Shown piece by piece: positions 1-7,913 of a stretch of DNA of 64,000 nt. The notes beneath the pieces are model-generated. The model saw nothing but the letters and a program-made list of their open reading frames with translations. It searched no databases and was not told the DNA's origin. Origin of the DNA: Candidatus Enterococcus moelleringii (GTDB lineage Bacteria; Bacillota; Bacilli; Lactobacillales; Enterococcaceae); the NCBI RefSeq assembly GCF_017377575.1, contig NZ_JAFREM010000031.1, forward strand, positions 1-64,000. The letters are read 5' to 3'. Position 1 is the stretch's first letter. Each line of letters begins with the position of its first letter. The position numbers and the translations under genes were made by a program.

Positions 1-173
1 CGGTACTTACCTGCCCGAAGGGTTTCTATTATTTCTTTCTCGTGCTTGTGGAAGTATTCGTCAATTTCATTCACCGTCATTTTATCAATACCTGGTGCGC
101 CTTTATTACTTTTGACTTTGGCCTTTGCCAGTTCCATATTTCCAACACTCGTAATCTTTTCAATCAATCTCAT
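1..173 (-). CDS. Group II intron reverse transcriptase/maturase, N-terminal part (cut by window edge)
   Basis: The minus strand reads MRLIEKITSVGNMELAKAKV and continues with SNKGAPGIDKMTVNEID, the conserved start of LtrA-type intron-encoded proteins (the N-K-G-A-x-G-x-D block of the RT0/RT1 region). About 57 codons are visible and the frame runs off the left edge. The ATG at 173 follows a strong GGAGGAG site six bases upstream. In this family the protein splices the intron RNA and reverse-transcribes it during retrohoming. It sits inside the intron RNA described separately, downstream of the interrupted ribozyme domain I. Reverse transcriptase motifs and the maturase domain lie outside the window, so integrity of the protein cannot be judged. 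Confidence 0.88.
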   Translation of the reverse strand, partial: MRLIEKITSVGNMELAKAKVKSNKGAPGIDKMTVNEIDEYFHKHEKEIIETLRAGKY

Positions 174-630
174 TCGCTGCTCCTCCTCTATTCGTAGATG
201 TATCCAAGACCATCCCCACTACTTTCCCCATCAATGGTTACGTTCCACTGGGCTAGGGTATCCTCGTTTTCGGACTACTTGAACATTTGCTTATAGTGAT
301 TCGCACTATACAAACATTAAGTCCTTCATTATCTAGGCAAGATAACTACTATGACCTCAGCTGACTTCCCGCGATAAACCTTTTTCGACCGGCCTTAACG
401 ATCGCTGATTTTAAAGCCTCTCGTACTTATCCGTCCGCAGGATCTCCCAGGGTAAGACACTTATCTTTCTCTTTACAACCTCTTGATTTACTGTCTTGGT
501 TTTACGTTTACCTTTTGGACTTCGGTTTGTCTGGCAACCTCATCCACCATTTAGCCTCATCAAGTTTCTGTTCGTAGGCTCAAAGATTCGCTACACCACT
601 TCCTTCACCCCATCATTACTGATTTCGGCT

Positions 631-638
631 TGTGGTTC
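631..638. repeat. 8-bp target site duplication, left copy
   Basis: TGTGGTTC lies immediately outside the left inverted repeat of the IS and is repeated exactly at 3007-3014. Eight bases is the usual duplication for IS66-family elements. The identical copies show a single, probably recent, insertion without later rearrangement. Confidence 0.95.
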
Positions 639-660
639 GTAAGCGTCAGATAGTAAGGCG
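639..660 (+). repeat. IS66 left terminal inverted repeat (22 bp)
   Basis: GTAAGCGTCAGATAGTAAGG plus CG; the exact reverse complement is at 2985-3006. The match stops after base 22 on both sides. These ends are the substrate of the transposase. Confidence 0.95.
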
Positions 661-726
661 GCTAGATAACCAGAAGCTGGCTTGATAAACTAGATCTATC
701 AAGATCAAGTATTGGAGGTTTAGTTT

Positions 727-930
727 ATGGAGAAAAAAGAGATTGTACCTATTCAACTTGTCGATCAAAAGCCCACTTCAAAACCTGCTCTAGCCAAGCC
801 AAAAGTCGCTGCTCGGATTAAGATAGGACACCTTGATGTCCACATCTACAACGGAACAGATAAATATGTCTTAACGACGATTTTGAAGGAGTTGAGTTTC
901 CATGCTTCTCGACTTCACAAAGACACCTAA
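727..930 (+). CDS. tnpA: IS66 TnpA-like accessory protein (short)
   Basis: A 67-residue basic protein whose middle (ARIKIGHLDVHIYNGTDKYV) resembles the C-terminal part of IS66 TnpA proteins, where an I-G-x-x-x-x-x-x-N-G-T/F-D pattern precedes a short helix. Full IS66 TnpA proteins are often longer, with an N-terminal helix-turn-helix; that part is missing here, which is common in Gram-positive members. TTGGAGG lies eight bases before the ATG. It overlaps tnpB by 29 bp, suggesting translational coupling. TnpA's exact job in transposition is not well defined. Confidence 0.7.
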   Translation: MEKKEIVPIQLVDQKPTSKPALAKPKVAARIKIGHLDVHIYNGTDKYVLTTILKELSFHASRLHKDT

Positions 931-1258
931 TATTTTTTTGGTTTGTGGAAAAACGGATTTACGCAAAGGCATCGACGGCTTGGCCGCCTTCATTACGGAA
1001 ACCTATCAATTAGATGTATTTGATCAAGCGCTCTTTCTCTTTTGCGGAACACGACCAGATCGGTTCAAAGCTCTTTACTGGGAAAAAGATGGCTTTTTAC
1101 TCCTGTACAAACGCTTTGAAAACGGACGTCTTCAGTGGCCTAGAAATAGCTCAGAAATAAAGCAGTTGGATGTTCACCAACTCAAACGGCTGCTTACAGG
1201 CTTCGCAATTGAGGAAAAGAAAACGATTCATAGAAGCACCCCTGGTGCCTACTATTGA
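902..1258 (+). CDS. tnpB: IS66 family accessory protein TnpB
   Basis: 118 residues with the family signature CGKTDLRKGIDGLAAFI near residues 15-31, followed by LFLFCGTRPDRFKALYWEKDG, where the conserved R-x-K-x-L-x-W-D/E-x-D/N-G block is clear. TnpB (Orf2) is required for transposition in studied IS66 members, although its biochemical role is unknown. The ATG is preceded by AAGGAG ten bases upstream inside tnpA. Its length is normal for the family and it is not frameshifted. Confidence 0.93.
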   Translation: MLLDFTKTPNIFLVCGKTDLRKGIDGLAAFITETYQLDVFDQALFLFCGTRPDRFKALYWEKDGFLLLYKRFENGRLQWPRNSSEIKQLDVHQLKRLLTGFAIEEKKTIHRSTPGAYY

Positions 1259-1293
1259 CAGTAAAAAACGTTGATTTCATGCGGTTTTTACTG
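1259..1293 (+). terminator. Internal hairpin between tnpB and tnpC
   Basis: CAGTAAAAA at 1259-1267 pairs exactly with TTTTTACTG at 1285-1293, followed by TTTTT. It starts at the end of tnpB and could attenuate transcription into tnpC. An extended -10 candidate TGGTATAAT at 1312-1320 lies just after it and could give tnpC its own weak transcription. Inference from shape only. Confidence 0.5.
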
Positions 1294-1357
1294 TTTTTCC
1301 TTCATTAAAAATGGTATAATAATAACAAGAAATGAATTAGAAAAGAGGTGGAAAATA

Positions 1358-2917
1358 TTGGCTAAAAAGGGAAATCAGCTACTCAAACATAACATGTTGT
1401 TAGAGAAGAAAAACCAAGAATTGTCCAGCCAGTTAACCATGGCTTTAGATCAGATCCAGTATCTGCAGGAGCAGTTATTTAACATACAGCGCCAAATGTA
1501 TGGGCGCAAGAAAGAGAACACGCCATCCGTGGATGGACAAACGGACTTATTTGATAAGGAGTCTTTTAACGAACCAGAGCACACTGGACAAGAAAGCCAG
1601 GAAATAATTAAAGTCAAAGGATTTCGACGAGCAAAGTCAAAAGGAAAAAAAGCATTGTCTTTAGCCCACTTACCAGCGAATCATATTGATTATCGGTTGG
1701 AAGGTGAAGCCTGTCTCTGCGAGACGTGCGGAACACAAATGACCGAGATCGGTTCGACGGTTGTTCGAGAAGAACCTTTATTTATTCCTGCCCACGTTGA
1801 AAAGAATCTGTTCCATCAACACGCCTATAAGTGTTGTGCCTGCGAGAATGAATCAGGCGAAACAACGATTAAAAAAGCGAGTGTTCCAAAACCGCTAATT
1901 AACAACAGCTTAGGAAGCCCCACTGTAGTTGCACATACGATTATGGAGAAGTATGTCAAAAAAGTTCCTGCTTATCGTCAAGAAAATGAATGGAAATCCT
2001 TTGGGTTTCCATTGGATCGTCAGAAAGTTATCAATTGGCATCTGTTATCCACCGATCATGTGTTGGCACCAATTTATAAAGTCCTGAAACAAGAGCTTCA
2101 AAAGCAAACTGTCTTGCATGTGGACGAAACACCTTATCGTGTCATCGATGCAAAAAATGAGTCTACCTACTATTGGGTGTATCTCTCTGGAAAATCCGAA
2201 AAGCATCCGATTGTTCTTTACCAACATGAGCTGTCTCGTAAACATGAATTGCCTCAAGAATTTTTAAAGGATTTTACCGGCTACCTGCATAGTGATGGGT
2301 ACAAAGCGTATGGCAAACTTCCAGCGGTTCAAAATTCATACTGCTGGGCACACGTTCGTAGAAAGTTCCATGAAGCGATTGGTTCCCAACCAGCGAAATA
2401 CAGTCACGCACTGGTCGGTGAACAATACTGCGACCGTTTGTTTAAAGAAGAGAAGAAACTGGCTCATCTTAGTCCGAAAGAGCGCGAAAAACAACGAGAT
2501 CTCAAGATCAAACCGATCGTTCGTGCATTCTTCTCATGGGCAGCGGATAGTCATGTGCTTCCAAACTCAAAGTTTGGCGAAGCGATTAAGTACGCGCTAA
2601 CCTACAAGGAAGGACTCTGTACTTTTTTACGAGAAGGTCGAGTAGAAATTTCGAATAATCGTGCAGAAAGAGCCGTAAAGGAGCTGGTAATCGGTAGGAA
2701 GAATTGGCTATTTTCTAAAAGTGAAAAAGGTGCTCGCTCCACTGGTATCATTTTGAGTATTGTTCGAACGGCACTCGAAAATGAATTAGACCCTCGAAAA
2801 TACCTTATTTACTTATTTGAGAAGATACCAAATCTAGCCAGTCAAACGCCCACTGCATTAGCAGCCTATTTGCCATGGAATCCGACTGTTCAGGCAATCT
2901 GCGGAGCCAGGTATTAA
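1358..2917 (+). CDS. tnpC: IS66 family transposase TnpC
   Basis: 519 residues from a TTG start at 1358, chosen because AGAGGTGG lies seven bases upstream; the longer open frame from 1271 has no such site. Order of parts: N-terminal coiled coil/leucine zipper (about 15-60), basic linker, zinc finger with CETCG and a second C-x-x-C (about 125-180), then the DDE catalytic core with LHVDETPYRV, YLHSDGYKAY and the final glutamate in GRVEISNNRAERAVKELV, and the short C-terminal IS66 tail. It catalyses cleavage and strand transfer at the GTAAGCG ends. All key motifs are present, so it is probably active. Confidence 0.95.
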   Translation: MAKKGNQLLKHNMLLEKKNQELSSQLTMALDQIQYLQEQLFNIQRQMYGRKKENTPSVDGQTDLFDKESFNEPEHTGQESQEIIKVKGFRRAKSKGKKALSLAHLPANHIDYRLEGEACLCETCGTQMTEIGSTVVREEPLFIPAHVEKNLFHQHAYKCCACENESGETTIKKASVPKPLINNSLGSPTVVAHTIMEKYVKKVPAYRQENEWKSFGFPLDRQKVINWHLLSTDHVLAPIYKVLKQELQKQTVLHVDETPYRVIDAKNESTYYWVYLSGKSEKHPIVLYQHELSRKHELPQEFLKDFTGYLHSDGYKAYGKLPAVQNSYCWAHVRRKFHEAIGSQPAKYSHALVGEQYCDRLFKEEKKLAHLSPKEREKQRDLKIKPIVRAFFSWAADSHVLPNSKFGEAIKYALTYKEGLCTFLREGRVEISNNRAERAVKELVIGRKNWLFSKSEKGARSTGIILSIVRTALENELDPRKYLIYLFEKIPNLASQTPTALAAYLPWNPTVQAICGARY

Positions 2918-2935
2918 AATAGAAAATACACAAGG

Positions 2936-2980
2936 AACCCCTAGCTAATTCTTAGTCTAAAGAATTAGCTAGGGGTTTTA
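2936..2980 (+). terminator. Rho-independent terminator of the IS66 element
   Basis: AACCCCTAGCTAATTCTT (2936-2953) pairs with AAGAATTAGCTAGGGGTT (2960-2977) with a six-base loop, followed by TTTTA. An 18-bp near-perfect stem directly after tnpC. Confidence 0.85.
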
Positions 2981-2984
2981 AATA

Positions 2985-3006
2985 CGCCTTACTATCTGAC
3001 GCTTAC
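2985..3006 (-). repeat. IS66 right terminal inverted repeat (22 bp)
   Basis: Exact reverse complement of 639-660. The outermost base is at 3006, next to the second TGTGGTTC copy. Confidence 0.95.
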
Positions 3007-3014
3007 TGTGGTTC
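3007..3014. repeat. 8-bp target site duplication, right copy
   Basis: TGTGGTTC, identical to 631-638. Removing the IS and one copy rejoins the group II intron sequence without a gap. Confidence 0.95.
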
Positions 3015-3083
3015 ACTACGCTTGGCGGTAACTACCCGCGACTGGACTTTCACCAGCTAGATAAGTGCCATGCCTGGCACACC

Positions 3084-3114
3084 AGAAAAAAAGCCTGAGT
3101 TTATATACAGGCTT
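3084..3114 (-). terminator. Rho-independent terminator of the polysaccharide operon
   Basis: On the minus strand AAGCCTG (3114-3108) and CAGGCTT (3097-3091) form a stem with a ten-base loop, followed by a T run (3092-3086). It overlaps the stop codon of the epimerase gene. The group II intron begins only two bases past its T-rich tail. Confidence 0.85.
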
Positions 3115-4064
3115 TAGACCAAGTTTTCTGATTTTAAATAATTTTTCATTCCTGATTGGATCGTGTATTCACTTTCAAATCCAATTGAGAGCAATCGCGA
3201 AATGTCCGCGACTGAATCCTTGATGTCACCAGCACGTTCATCTTTATACTGTACAGGTAATTTAACCCCTAATTCGTCATCAATCACTCTGATCAATTCA
3301 TTTAAAGTGATTGATTTACCGGTTCCAACATTGAATTGTCTACCCAAAGTCTCTTCTTTTGATGCAATCAATAATAATGCTTGAATCACATCATCTACAT
3401 ATACAAAATCTCTAGACTGAGATCCATCTCCAAATAGAGAGAAGGATGCTGGTTGACCACTCAATAATTTCTTATAGCAATTCACTAAAATAGAGATCAC
3501 TCCACTATAGGGGGATTCAGGATTTTGGTTTGGACCATACACATTAAAGAATCGAACAGCACTTGTAGGGATACCGTATAAATGATTGTAGTTTAATACA
3601 TACTGCTCGGCAGCAAATTTATCAACTGCATATGGTGTTAAAGGTCGAATTATTGACTCTTCTTGTTTAGGCAAAGTAGGCTCATCGCCATAAACAGCTG
3701 CCGAAGAACTAAATATTAATCGTTTGAGGTTCTTTTGATACTTCCGAATTAACTCAAGAAGCATTAATACACTTTCGAAATTTACTTGATGTGTTTCAAG
3801 TGGTCGTTCTACCGAGTCAGCAACACTTGCGATAGCAGCTAGATGAAAAATATAGTCGAATTGGTCCTCATAAAATATTTTACTCATCAATTTCTCATCA
3901 GTGACACTACCTTGAATAAATTTGATATTTTTCTTTTTCTCAATGTTGTTTAAACTTCCCATAGAAAGATCATCAACAACTACTATCATACTATCTTCTG
4001 GAAGATGATTAACCAATGTTGAACCAATAAAACCCGCTCCACCTGTTACAATGTATTTTTTCAT
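3114..4064 (-). CDS. NAD-dependent epimerase/dehydratase, probable UDP-hexose(NAc) 4-epimerase
   Basis: 316 residues of the extended SDR family. GGAGFIG (about residues 8-14) is the NAD-binding loop, SSSAAVYG gives the catalytic serine, and YAVDK is the Y-x-x-x-K pair. RFFNVYGPNQ and the substrate-loop region FSLFGDGSQSRDFVYVDDV resemble GalE/WbpP-type 4-epimerases acting on UDP-sugars. It is the last gene of the variable region, read with the nonulosonate genes, and probably supplies UDP-GalNAc, UDP-Gal or a similar donor for the repeat unit. Start supported by GGTGAGG. The exact substrate cannot be read from the sequence, and a 4,6-dehydratase role is less likely. Confidence 0.85.
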   Translation of the reverse strand: MKKYIVTGGAGFIGSTLVNHLPEDSMIVVVDDLSMGSLNNIEKKKNIKFIQGSVTDEKLMSKIFYEDQFDYIFHLAAIASVADSVERPLETHQVNFESVLMLLELIRKYQKNLKRLIFSSSAAVYGDEPTLPKQEESIIRPLTPYAVDKFAAEQYVLNYNHLYGIPTSAVRFFNVYGPNQNPESPYSGVISILVNCYKKLLSGQPASFSLFGDGSQSRDFVYVDDVIQALLLIASKEETLGRQFNVGTGKSITLNELIRVIDDELGVKLPVQYKDERAGDIKDSVADISRLLSIGFESEYTIQSGMKNYLKSENLV

Positions 4065-4076
4065 TCTTACCTCACC

Positions 4077-4826
4077 TTATTGTAGTTTACAATTGTATAT
4101 GTCTTGTAAACCTTTGGATTCACTTAACAACTTTGGAAAAAGGAATTCTAACCAAAGAAAATCTTCCTCACTGTCAATATCCAAAATTAGAGAATCTTTC
4201 ATTTCAATTACGCCAATATCACCATTAAAAATGTAGGCATTTTCTTTCAAAAACCGGGGTTTGTATGAATACATAGCACCATTAATATCGTACACATTCG
4301 GAGCTTGCTGCCTAGATGTAAACGACGATTGGTTGACTATTGAAATTTTGCTATCTTCTTCTTTTACCATATTGAAGAATGGATTTCTCCTAGACGGAAC
4401 CACCGAAAAATAAACATCTTTGCTCGAATCCTCAAGATGAGAATGAATCAATTTTTCAAGGTCATCAAGTGTTCGCAAAGGAGAAGTTATATCTAAATCA
4501 ATAACAAGATCAAATTCCCCATACTTTTCGGAGAGCGTTAGATAAGTATCACGAATTACTTCTATCTTACCAACTGTATCATTTGCTAGCTCAGGTTTTC
4601 TTAATACTGTTTTCACATTGGGATTAATAGAATGAACAATATCAATGAGTTCATCACTATCAGTATTTAACCCAATAAAGTATTCTACGTGAGGACTTGC
4701 TTTGCTAAATAAATGTATTAAACACAGTATATACTCTACCAAAGGTTTCTGGGATAAAGATTTTAAATTTTTACTTTTTAAACCTTTAGATCCAGCTCTT
4801 CCGCAAATAGTAAATAGTAACTTCAT
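4077..4826 (-). CDS. legF: CMP-nonulosonic acid synthetase (LegF/NeuA-like cytidylyltransferase)
   Basis: About 249 residues from the ATG at 4826; GGAG lies seven bases upstream of this ATG, so the in-frame GTG two codons earlier is less likely. The N-terminal loop GRAGSKGLKSKN (residues 9-20) is the nucleotide-binding signature of CMP-sialate synthetases (A/G-R-x-G-S-K-G-x-x-x-K-N), and LVIDLDITSPLRTLDDLE matches their L-x-x-T-S-P-L-R region. It should activate the nonulosonic acid with CTP to the CMP-sugar used by the transferase. It follows the LegC-type gene after a 150-base gap. Legionaminate is preferred over Neu5Ac because of the partner genes; that choice is inference. Confidence 0.82.
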   Translation of the reverse strand: MKLLFTICGRAGSKGLKSKNLKSLSQKPLVEYILCLIHLFSKASPHVEYFIGLNTDSDELIDIVHSINPNVKTVLRKPELANDTVGKIEVIRDTYLTLSEKYGEFDLVIDLDITSPLRTLDDLEKLIHSHLEDSSKDVYFSVVPSRRNPFFNMVKEEDSKISIVNQSSFTSRQQAPNVYDINGAMYSYKPRFLKENAYIFNGDIGVIEMKDSLILDIDSEEDFLWLEFLFPKLLSESKGLQDIYNCKLQ

Positions 4827-4832
4827 TTCCAC

Positions 4833-4979
4833 ACTCCACTTTACATAAATATTTTTTTGTCCAATAAATGAGACTTACCCTTCTACTTATAAGCTGTGTC
4901 GACTTCTTAAATAGCTTATCATCTATCAAGAATAATCCATCTTCTCTAATTACTCAACCGTTTTTCAATTAGTTCATAT
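4833..4979 (-). other. Gap of about 150 bases inside the nonulosonate gene set, no gene assigned
   Basis: This is the only sizeable gap in an otherwise tightly packed or overlapping gene set. I see no terminator with a T tail and no convincing promoter. A short frame on the minus strand stays open across much of it and into the start of the next gene, but has no start codon or recognisable motif. It may be a remnant of a deleted gene or simply a spacer. Confidence 0.4.
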
Positions 4980-6122
4980 TTAAGAAACAATATTTTTAAA
5001 AACGTTTATCACATACTCTTGTTGTACATCACTCATATTACTGCCAGAAGGAAGACAAAGTCCTGAATTAAACAATTTTTCAGCAACACTAGAAGTTTCT
5101 TCATGAAAATACACAGGAGTATCTATAAAAAGTGGTTGCAAATGCAGTGGTTTCCATAGAGCTCTTGTTTCAATATTTTTTTCATTAAACTTACTAATTA
5201 CATCTACGACCTCATTTATGTTTGTAATATCATTGAAAGTTAGGGTCGATAACCACCTATTAGGCATCATTTCAGCAACCTCAGGCATCATTTCAATAGA
5301 AGGCATTGCAGAAAACTCATTTTTATAACGTTCAAAAATCGTTCTTCTTTTTTCTACACGATCAGGTAATACTTCCATCTGCCCACGACCAATCCCTGCT
5401 GATATATTACTCAAACGATAATTGTACCCAATCTCACTATGCTGATAGTATGGCGCTTCATCCCTTGCTTGGGTTGCTAAGAATCTAGATTTTTTTACAA
5501 AGGATTGATCCGAAGAAACAAGTGCTCCCCCTCCAGAAGTTGTGATAATTTTATTTCCGTTGAAAGAGAATATTCCAATATTTCCAAAATTACCGGACTG
5601 TTTCCCCTTATAAGTTGACCCTAGTGACTCAGCAGCATCCTCTATAATTGGAATGTTGTACTTACTTGTTAATGCAATAATTTCATCGTACTTTGCCATC
5701 TGACCATACAAATTTACCACAATAATCGCTTTAGGTAATTGGTTATTTCTTTCTGCGTCTACCAGTGCTCTCTTTAAAGCACGCGGACTCATGTTCCAAG
5801 TATCTGGTTCAGAGTCAATAAACACTGGCTTAGCCCCTTGATATAAAATAGGATTTACAGAAGCAATAAAAGTAAATGTTGGAGCAAAGACAATATCATC
5901 TCTACCTACGTTCAACATTTTTAAAGCAAGATGAATTGCCGCAGTTCCCGAACTTAATGCTGCAGCACCACCTTCTGCCCCAACGTACTCAGCAATGCTT
6001 TCCTCAAACTTGTCAACATTTTCACCCAATGGAGCAATCCAGTTGTCATCAAAGGCTTTCTTAACATATTTTCTTTCATTTTCACCCATATGCGGGCTGG
6101 ATAATAGAATTCTAGAATTCAC
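4980..6122 (-). CDS. legC: PLP-dependent sugar 4-aminotransferase (LegC/PglE-like, DegT/DnrJ/EryC1 family)
   Basis: 380 residues, normal for the family. EDAAESLGS (161-169) holds the PLP-binding aspartate and FSFNGNKIITTSGGG contains the Schiff-base lysine, K191. It should convert the 4-keto group of UDP-2-acetamido-2,6-dideoxy-hexos-4-ulose to an amino group with glutamate as donor. The start is GTG at 6122, placed seven bases after AGAAGGA; the gene overlaps the acetyltransferase gene by 11 bp. The 4,6-dehydratase, acetyltransferase and NeuC/NeuB/NeuA-like neighbours point to legionaminic rather than plain sialic acid, since sialic acid synthesis needs no aminotransferase. Confidence 0.85.
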   Translation of the reverse strand: MNSRILLSSPHMGENERKYVKKAFDDNWIAPLGENVDKFEESIAEYVGAEGGAAALSSGTAAIHLALKMLNVGRDDIVFAPTFTFIASVNPILYQGAKPVFIDSEPDTWNMSPRALKRALVDAERNNQLPKAIIVVNLYGQMAKYDEIIALTSKYNIPIIEDAAESLGSTYKGKQSGNFGNIGIFSFNGNKIITTSGGGALVSSDQSFVKKSRFLATQARDEAPYYQHSEIGYNYRLSNISAGIGRGQMEVLPDRVEKRRTIFERYKNEFSAMPSIEMMPEVAEMMPNRWLSTLTFNDITNINEVVDVISKFNEKNIETRALWKPLHLQPLFIDTPVYFHEETSSVAEKLFNSGLCLPSGSNMSDVQQEYVINVFKNIVS

Positions 6123-6792
6123 AATTAATTCCTTCTTTCATTATTTTGACAGGCACTCCATAAGACAAAGTATGATCTGGAATATCTTTTAGAATTACAC
6201 TTCCTGCACCAATAATACACCAATCACCTATGTTTATTTGCTGAATACAATTTGTTCCTATACCTATATGTGTGCCCTCCCCAACTGATACCTCGCCAGC
6301 TAAATGGCACCCTGGTGAAACATGAACAAAATCTCCCAATTTATTATCATGCTCGATCACTGAACTACTATTCAAAATTGAATGTTTTCCGACATTCGCA
6401 CTGCTATTTACAACTACATTAGCCATAACAACAGTTCCTTTTCTAATTTTAGCATTTTTAGAGATATAAGCATTGGGATGGACTGCATTGCCGTAGCAAT
6501 CGTCAGGTAATTCTAATTTATTATACATAGTTTTTCTCTGAGAACAGCTCCCGATCGCTATGATAAAGCGATATTGATGTAAATAACCAGCTTTTTCTTT
6601 CAACAAATCATCTGTAGTCCCTAAGTATTTCAAGTTTTCGAACTCTGTTTTTTTATCATCGAAAAAACCTGTGATTTTCTTTTTTTCTTCGGTGAGAATG
6701 TCCACTATAACTTTAGCATGTCCCCCAGCTCCGATTAATATATAAGAGAGCTCATTTTCACATATTAATAAGCTATCTTTTTTTGAATCCAT
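6112..6792 (-). CDS. Left-handed beta-helix sugar N-acetyltransferase (PglD/NeuD family, LegH role)
   Basis: 226 residues. The N-terminal Rossmann-like part has GAGGHAK (21-27), typical of PglD and NeuD; the C-terminal part is a hexapeptide-repeat beta-helix (about 100-215). SSVIEHDNKLGDFVHVSPGC contains H148, aligned by me with the catalytic histidine of PglD, followed by D149. In this set the likely job is acetyl-CoA-dependent acetylation of the 4-amino group to give UDP-2,4-diacetamido-trideoxyglucose. NeuD-like O-acetylation of the finished sugar is the alternative. It overlaps legG by 28 bp and legC by 11 bp. AAGGAT lies nine bases before the ATG. Confidence 0.8.
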   Translation of the reverse strand: MDSKKDSLLICENELSYILIGAGGHAKVIVDILTEEKKKITGFFDDKKTEFENLKYLGTTDDLLKEKAGYLHQYRFIIAIGSCSQRKTMYNKLELPDDCYGNAVHPNAYISKNAKIRKGTVVMANVVVNSSANVGKHSILNSSSVIEHDNKLGDFVHVSPGCHLAGEVSVGEGTHIGIGTNCIQQINIGDWCIIGAGSVILKDIPDHTLSYGVPVKIMKEGINCEF

Positions 6793-7913
6793 TTTTTTAT
6801 ATCCTTATCTTTTGAAATATTATTCAACACTTTTACAATACTATCAGAAGCAGTTCCATCTCCATATATATTTGAGGAATTTCTAATTTCACGATTAAAA
6901 TCTTCAGATAAAACAGTCTTTATAGCAGTATCAATATTTTCCTGAATAAAGTCTGAATCGATGATATTTTCAGATTGTTCACGCCCTACTTGCCTACTCC
7001 CTAAGTTCACTACAGGAACATTATACGAAGCAGCCTCGATAATTCCTGAAGATGAGTTCCCTATCATAAACAGACAATCCTTAAGAATCCTAAGATATTC
7101 ATCCGGTTCTAAGTTACTAATAAAAACTACAGAATCATCTGGCATATTCCTATATTCGTCTCGAATTATATTTCCACCAGCGTCAGCATTAGGTAAAATA
7201 CATAAAACTCGTAGTTTAGTTTTTTCTATACTCGAGTTTAGCATCTCGATCTGATATTTAATTTCATCTAATTCAGTTACTACTGGATGAAACACTTGTA
7301 GTACATACTCTTTCTTTTCTAAGTTCCAACCATATTTCTCATTGATACTCTCAAGATTGGGAAGCTCTGAATTCATTATAGAGTCTATTCGTGGAGCCCC
7401 CACATGAAACACCCTCCAAGGATCCTCCCCCATTTTCAATAATCGCTCAGCACTCTTTTCAGTTGAAGCGAAATGTATAGTAGATAGCTTGGAAATCGCA
7501 TGTCTAATAGATTCATCTACCGTTCCCGATACCTCTCCACCATGTATATGAGCAGTCTTGATTCCTAAGTACATGGCTGAAATTGCTGCCGCCAACATTT
7601 CACCTCGATCACCTAACAACAAAATAAAATCTGGTGATTCTCTTTCAAAAATACTAGTAAAACCAGATATTTCTAAGCTCACTGAACGTGCCATGTTACC
7701 TTTAGAGTTTTCTAAAAAAATACTTTGAACTTCACCACATATGCGAAAGTTGTCACTTTCTATAATTTGTTTTGTGTAGCCAAATTTATGGCTAAGATGC
7801 ATCCCTGAAACAGCGAAAGATACATCCCAATTATTTTTTTGTAATTGCTCGATTATGGGTTTAAATATTCCGTAATCTGCTCTAGTACCACTCACAACGA
7901 CTATTTTATCCAC
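6765..7913 (-). CDS. legG: UDP-GlcNAc-type hydrolysing 2-epimerase (NeuC/LegG-like)
   Basis: 382 residues with the GT-B-like fold motifs of hydrolysing UDP-GlcNAc 2-epimerases: SGTRADYGIFKP at the N terminus, LLGDRGEMLAAA near residue 100, AHIHGGEVSGTVDESIRHA near 120-138, and GNSSSGIIEAASY near 285. NeuC makes ManNAc plus UDP. In a set with a dehydratase, aminotransferase and acetyltransferase the substrate is more likely UDP-2,4-diacetamido-2,4,6-trideoxyglucose, giving the 6-deoxymannose compound (LegG). The Pse pathway uses the unrelated PseG instead, so this gene argues against pseudaminic acid. The start is GTG at 7913, overlapping the previous gene by 13 bp. Confidence 0.87.
   Translation of the reverse strand: MDKIVVVSGTRADYGIFKPIIEQLQKNNWDVSFAVSGMHLSHKFGYTKQIIESDNFRICGEVQSIFLENSKGNMARSVSLEISGFTSIFERESPDFILLLGDRGEMLAAAISAMYLGIKTAHIHGGEVSGTVDESIRHAISKLSTIHFASTEKSAERLLKMGEDPWRVFHVGAPRIDSIMNSELPNLESINEKYGWNLEKKEYVLQVFHPVVTELDEIKYQIEMLNSSIEKTKLRVLCILPNADAGGNIIRDEYRNMPDDSVVFISNLEPDEYLRILKDCLFMIGNSSSGIIEAASYNVPVVNLGSRQVGREQSENIIDSDFIQENIDTAIKTVLSEDFNREIRNSSNIYGDGTASDSIVKVLNNISKDKDIKKWIQKKIAY

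Larger units (their letters stand above)
639..3006 (+). mobile_element. IS66-family insertion sequence, complete
   Basis: A 2368-bp element bounded by perfect 22-bp terminal inverted repeats (639-660 and 2985-3006) that begin GTAAGCG, the usual IS66 end, and flanked by an exact 8-bp duplication TGTGGTTC. It carries the three-gene set of the family: a short TnpA-like protein, TnpB, and the large TnpC with leucine-zipper, zinc-finger and DDE regions, all open, so the copy looks intact. The cargo reads on the plus strand, opposite to the intron it interrupts. A strong hairpin terminator closes the element at 2936-2980. Confidence 0.95.
1..3082 (-). mobile_element. Group II intron, 5' part, interrupted by an IS66-family element
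   Basis: Reading the minus strand from 3082, the sequence starts GTGTGCCAGGCATGGCAC, a typical group II intron 5' end (GUGYG consensus), followed by GTGAAAGTCCAGTCGCGGG as in domain I of bacterial introns. After 76 nt it is broken by the IS at 3006-639 and resumes at 638. Without the IS and one copy of the target duplication, about 530 nt lie between the 5' end and the reverse transcriptase start at 173, a normal length for domains I-III. Domains V and VI and the 3' splice site are beyond the left edge. The intron begins directly after the terminator hairpin of the polysaccharide operon, a site preference known for class C introns; class assignment here is inference. A 2.4-kb insertion in domain I very likely abolishes splicing. 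Confidence 0.8.

Noticed and set aside
46-282. Plus-strand open frame of 78 codons at the left edge
   Set aside because: It is the antisense of the group II intron reverse transcriptase start and its leader; the minus strand gives a recognisable protein with a strong ribosome binding site.
300-310. GTGCG on the minus strand as a possible 5' end of the group II intron
   Set aside because: It would leave only about 130 bases before the reverse transcriptase, too short for domains I-III; the GTGTGCC end at 3082 gives a normal length once the IS is removed.
2292-2600. 102-codon frame inside the IS66 transposase gene
   Set aside because: Alternative frame over the DDE region; no ribosome binding site.
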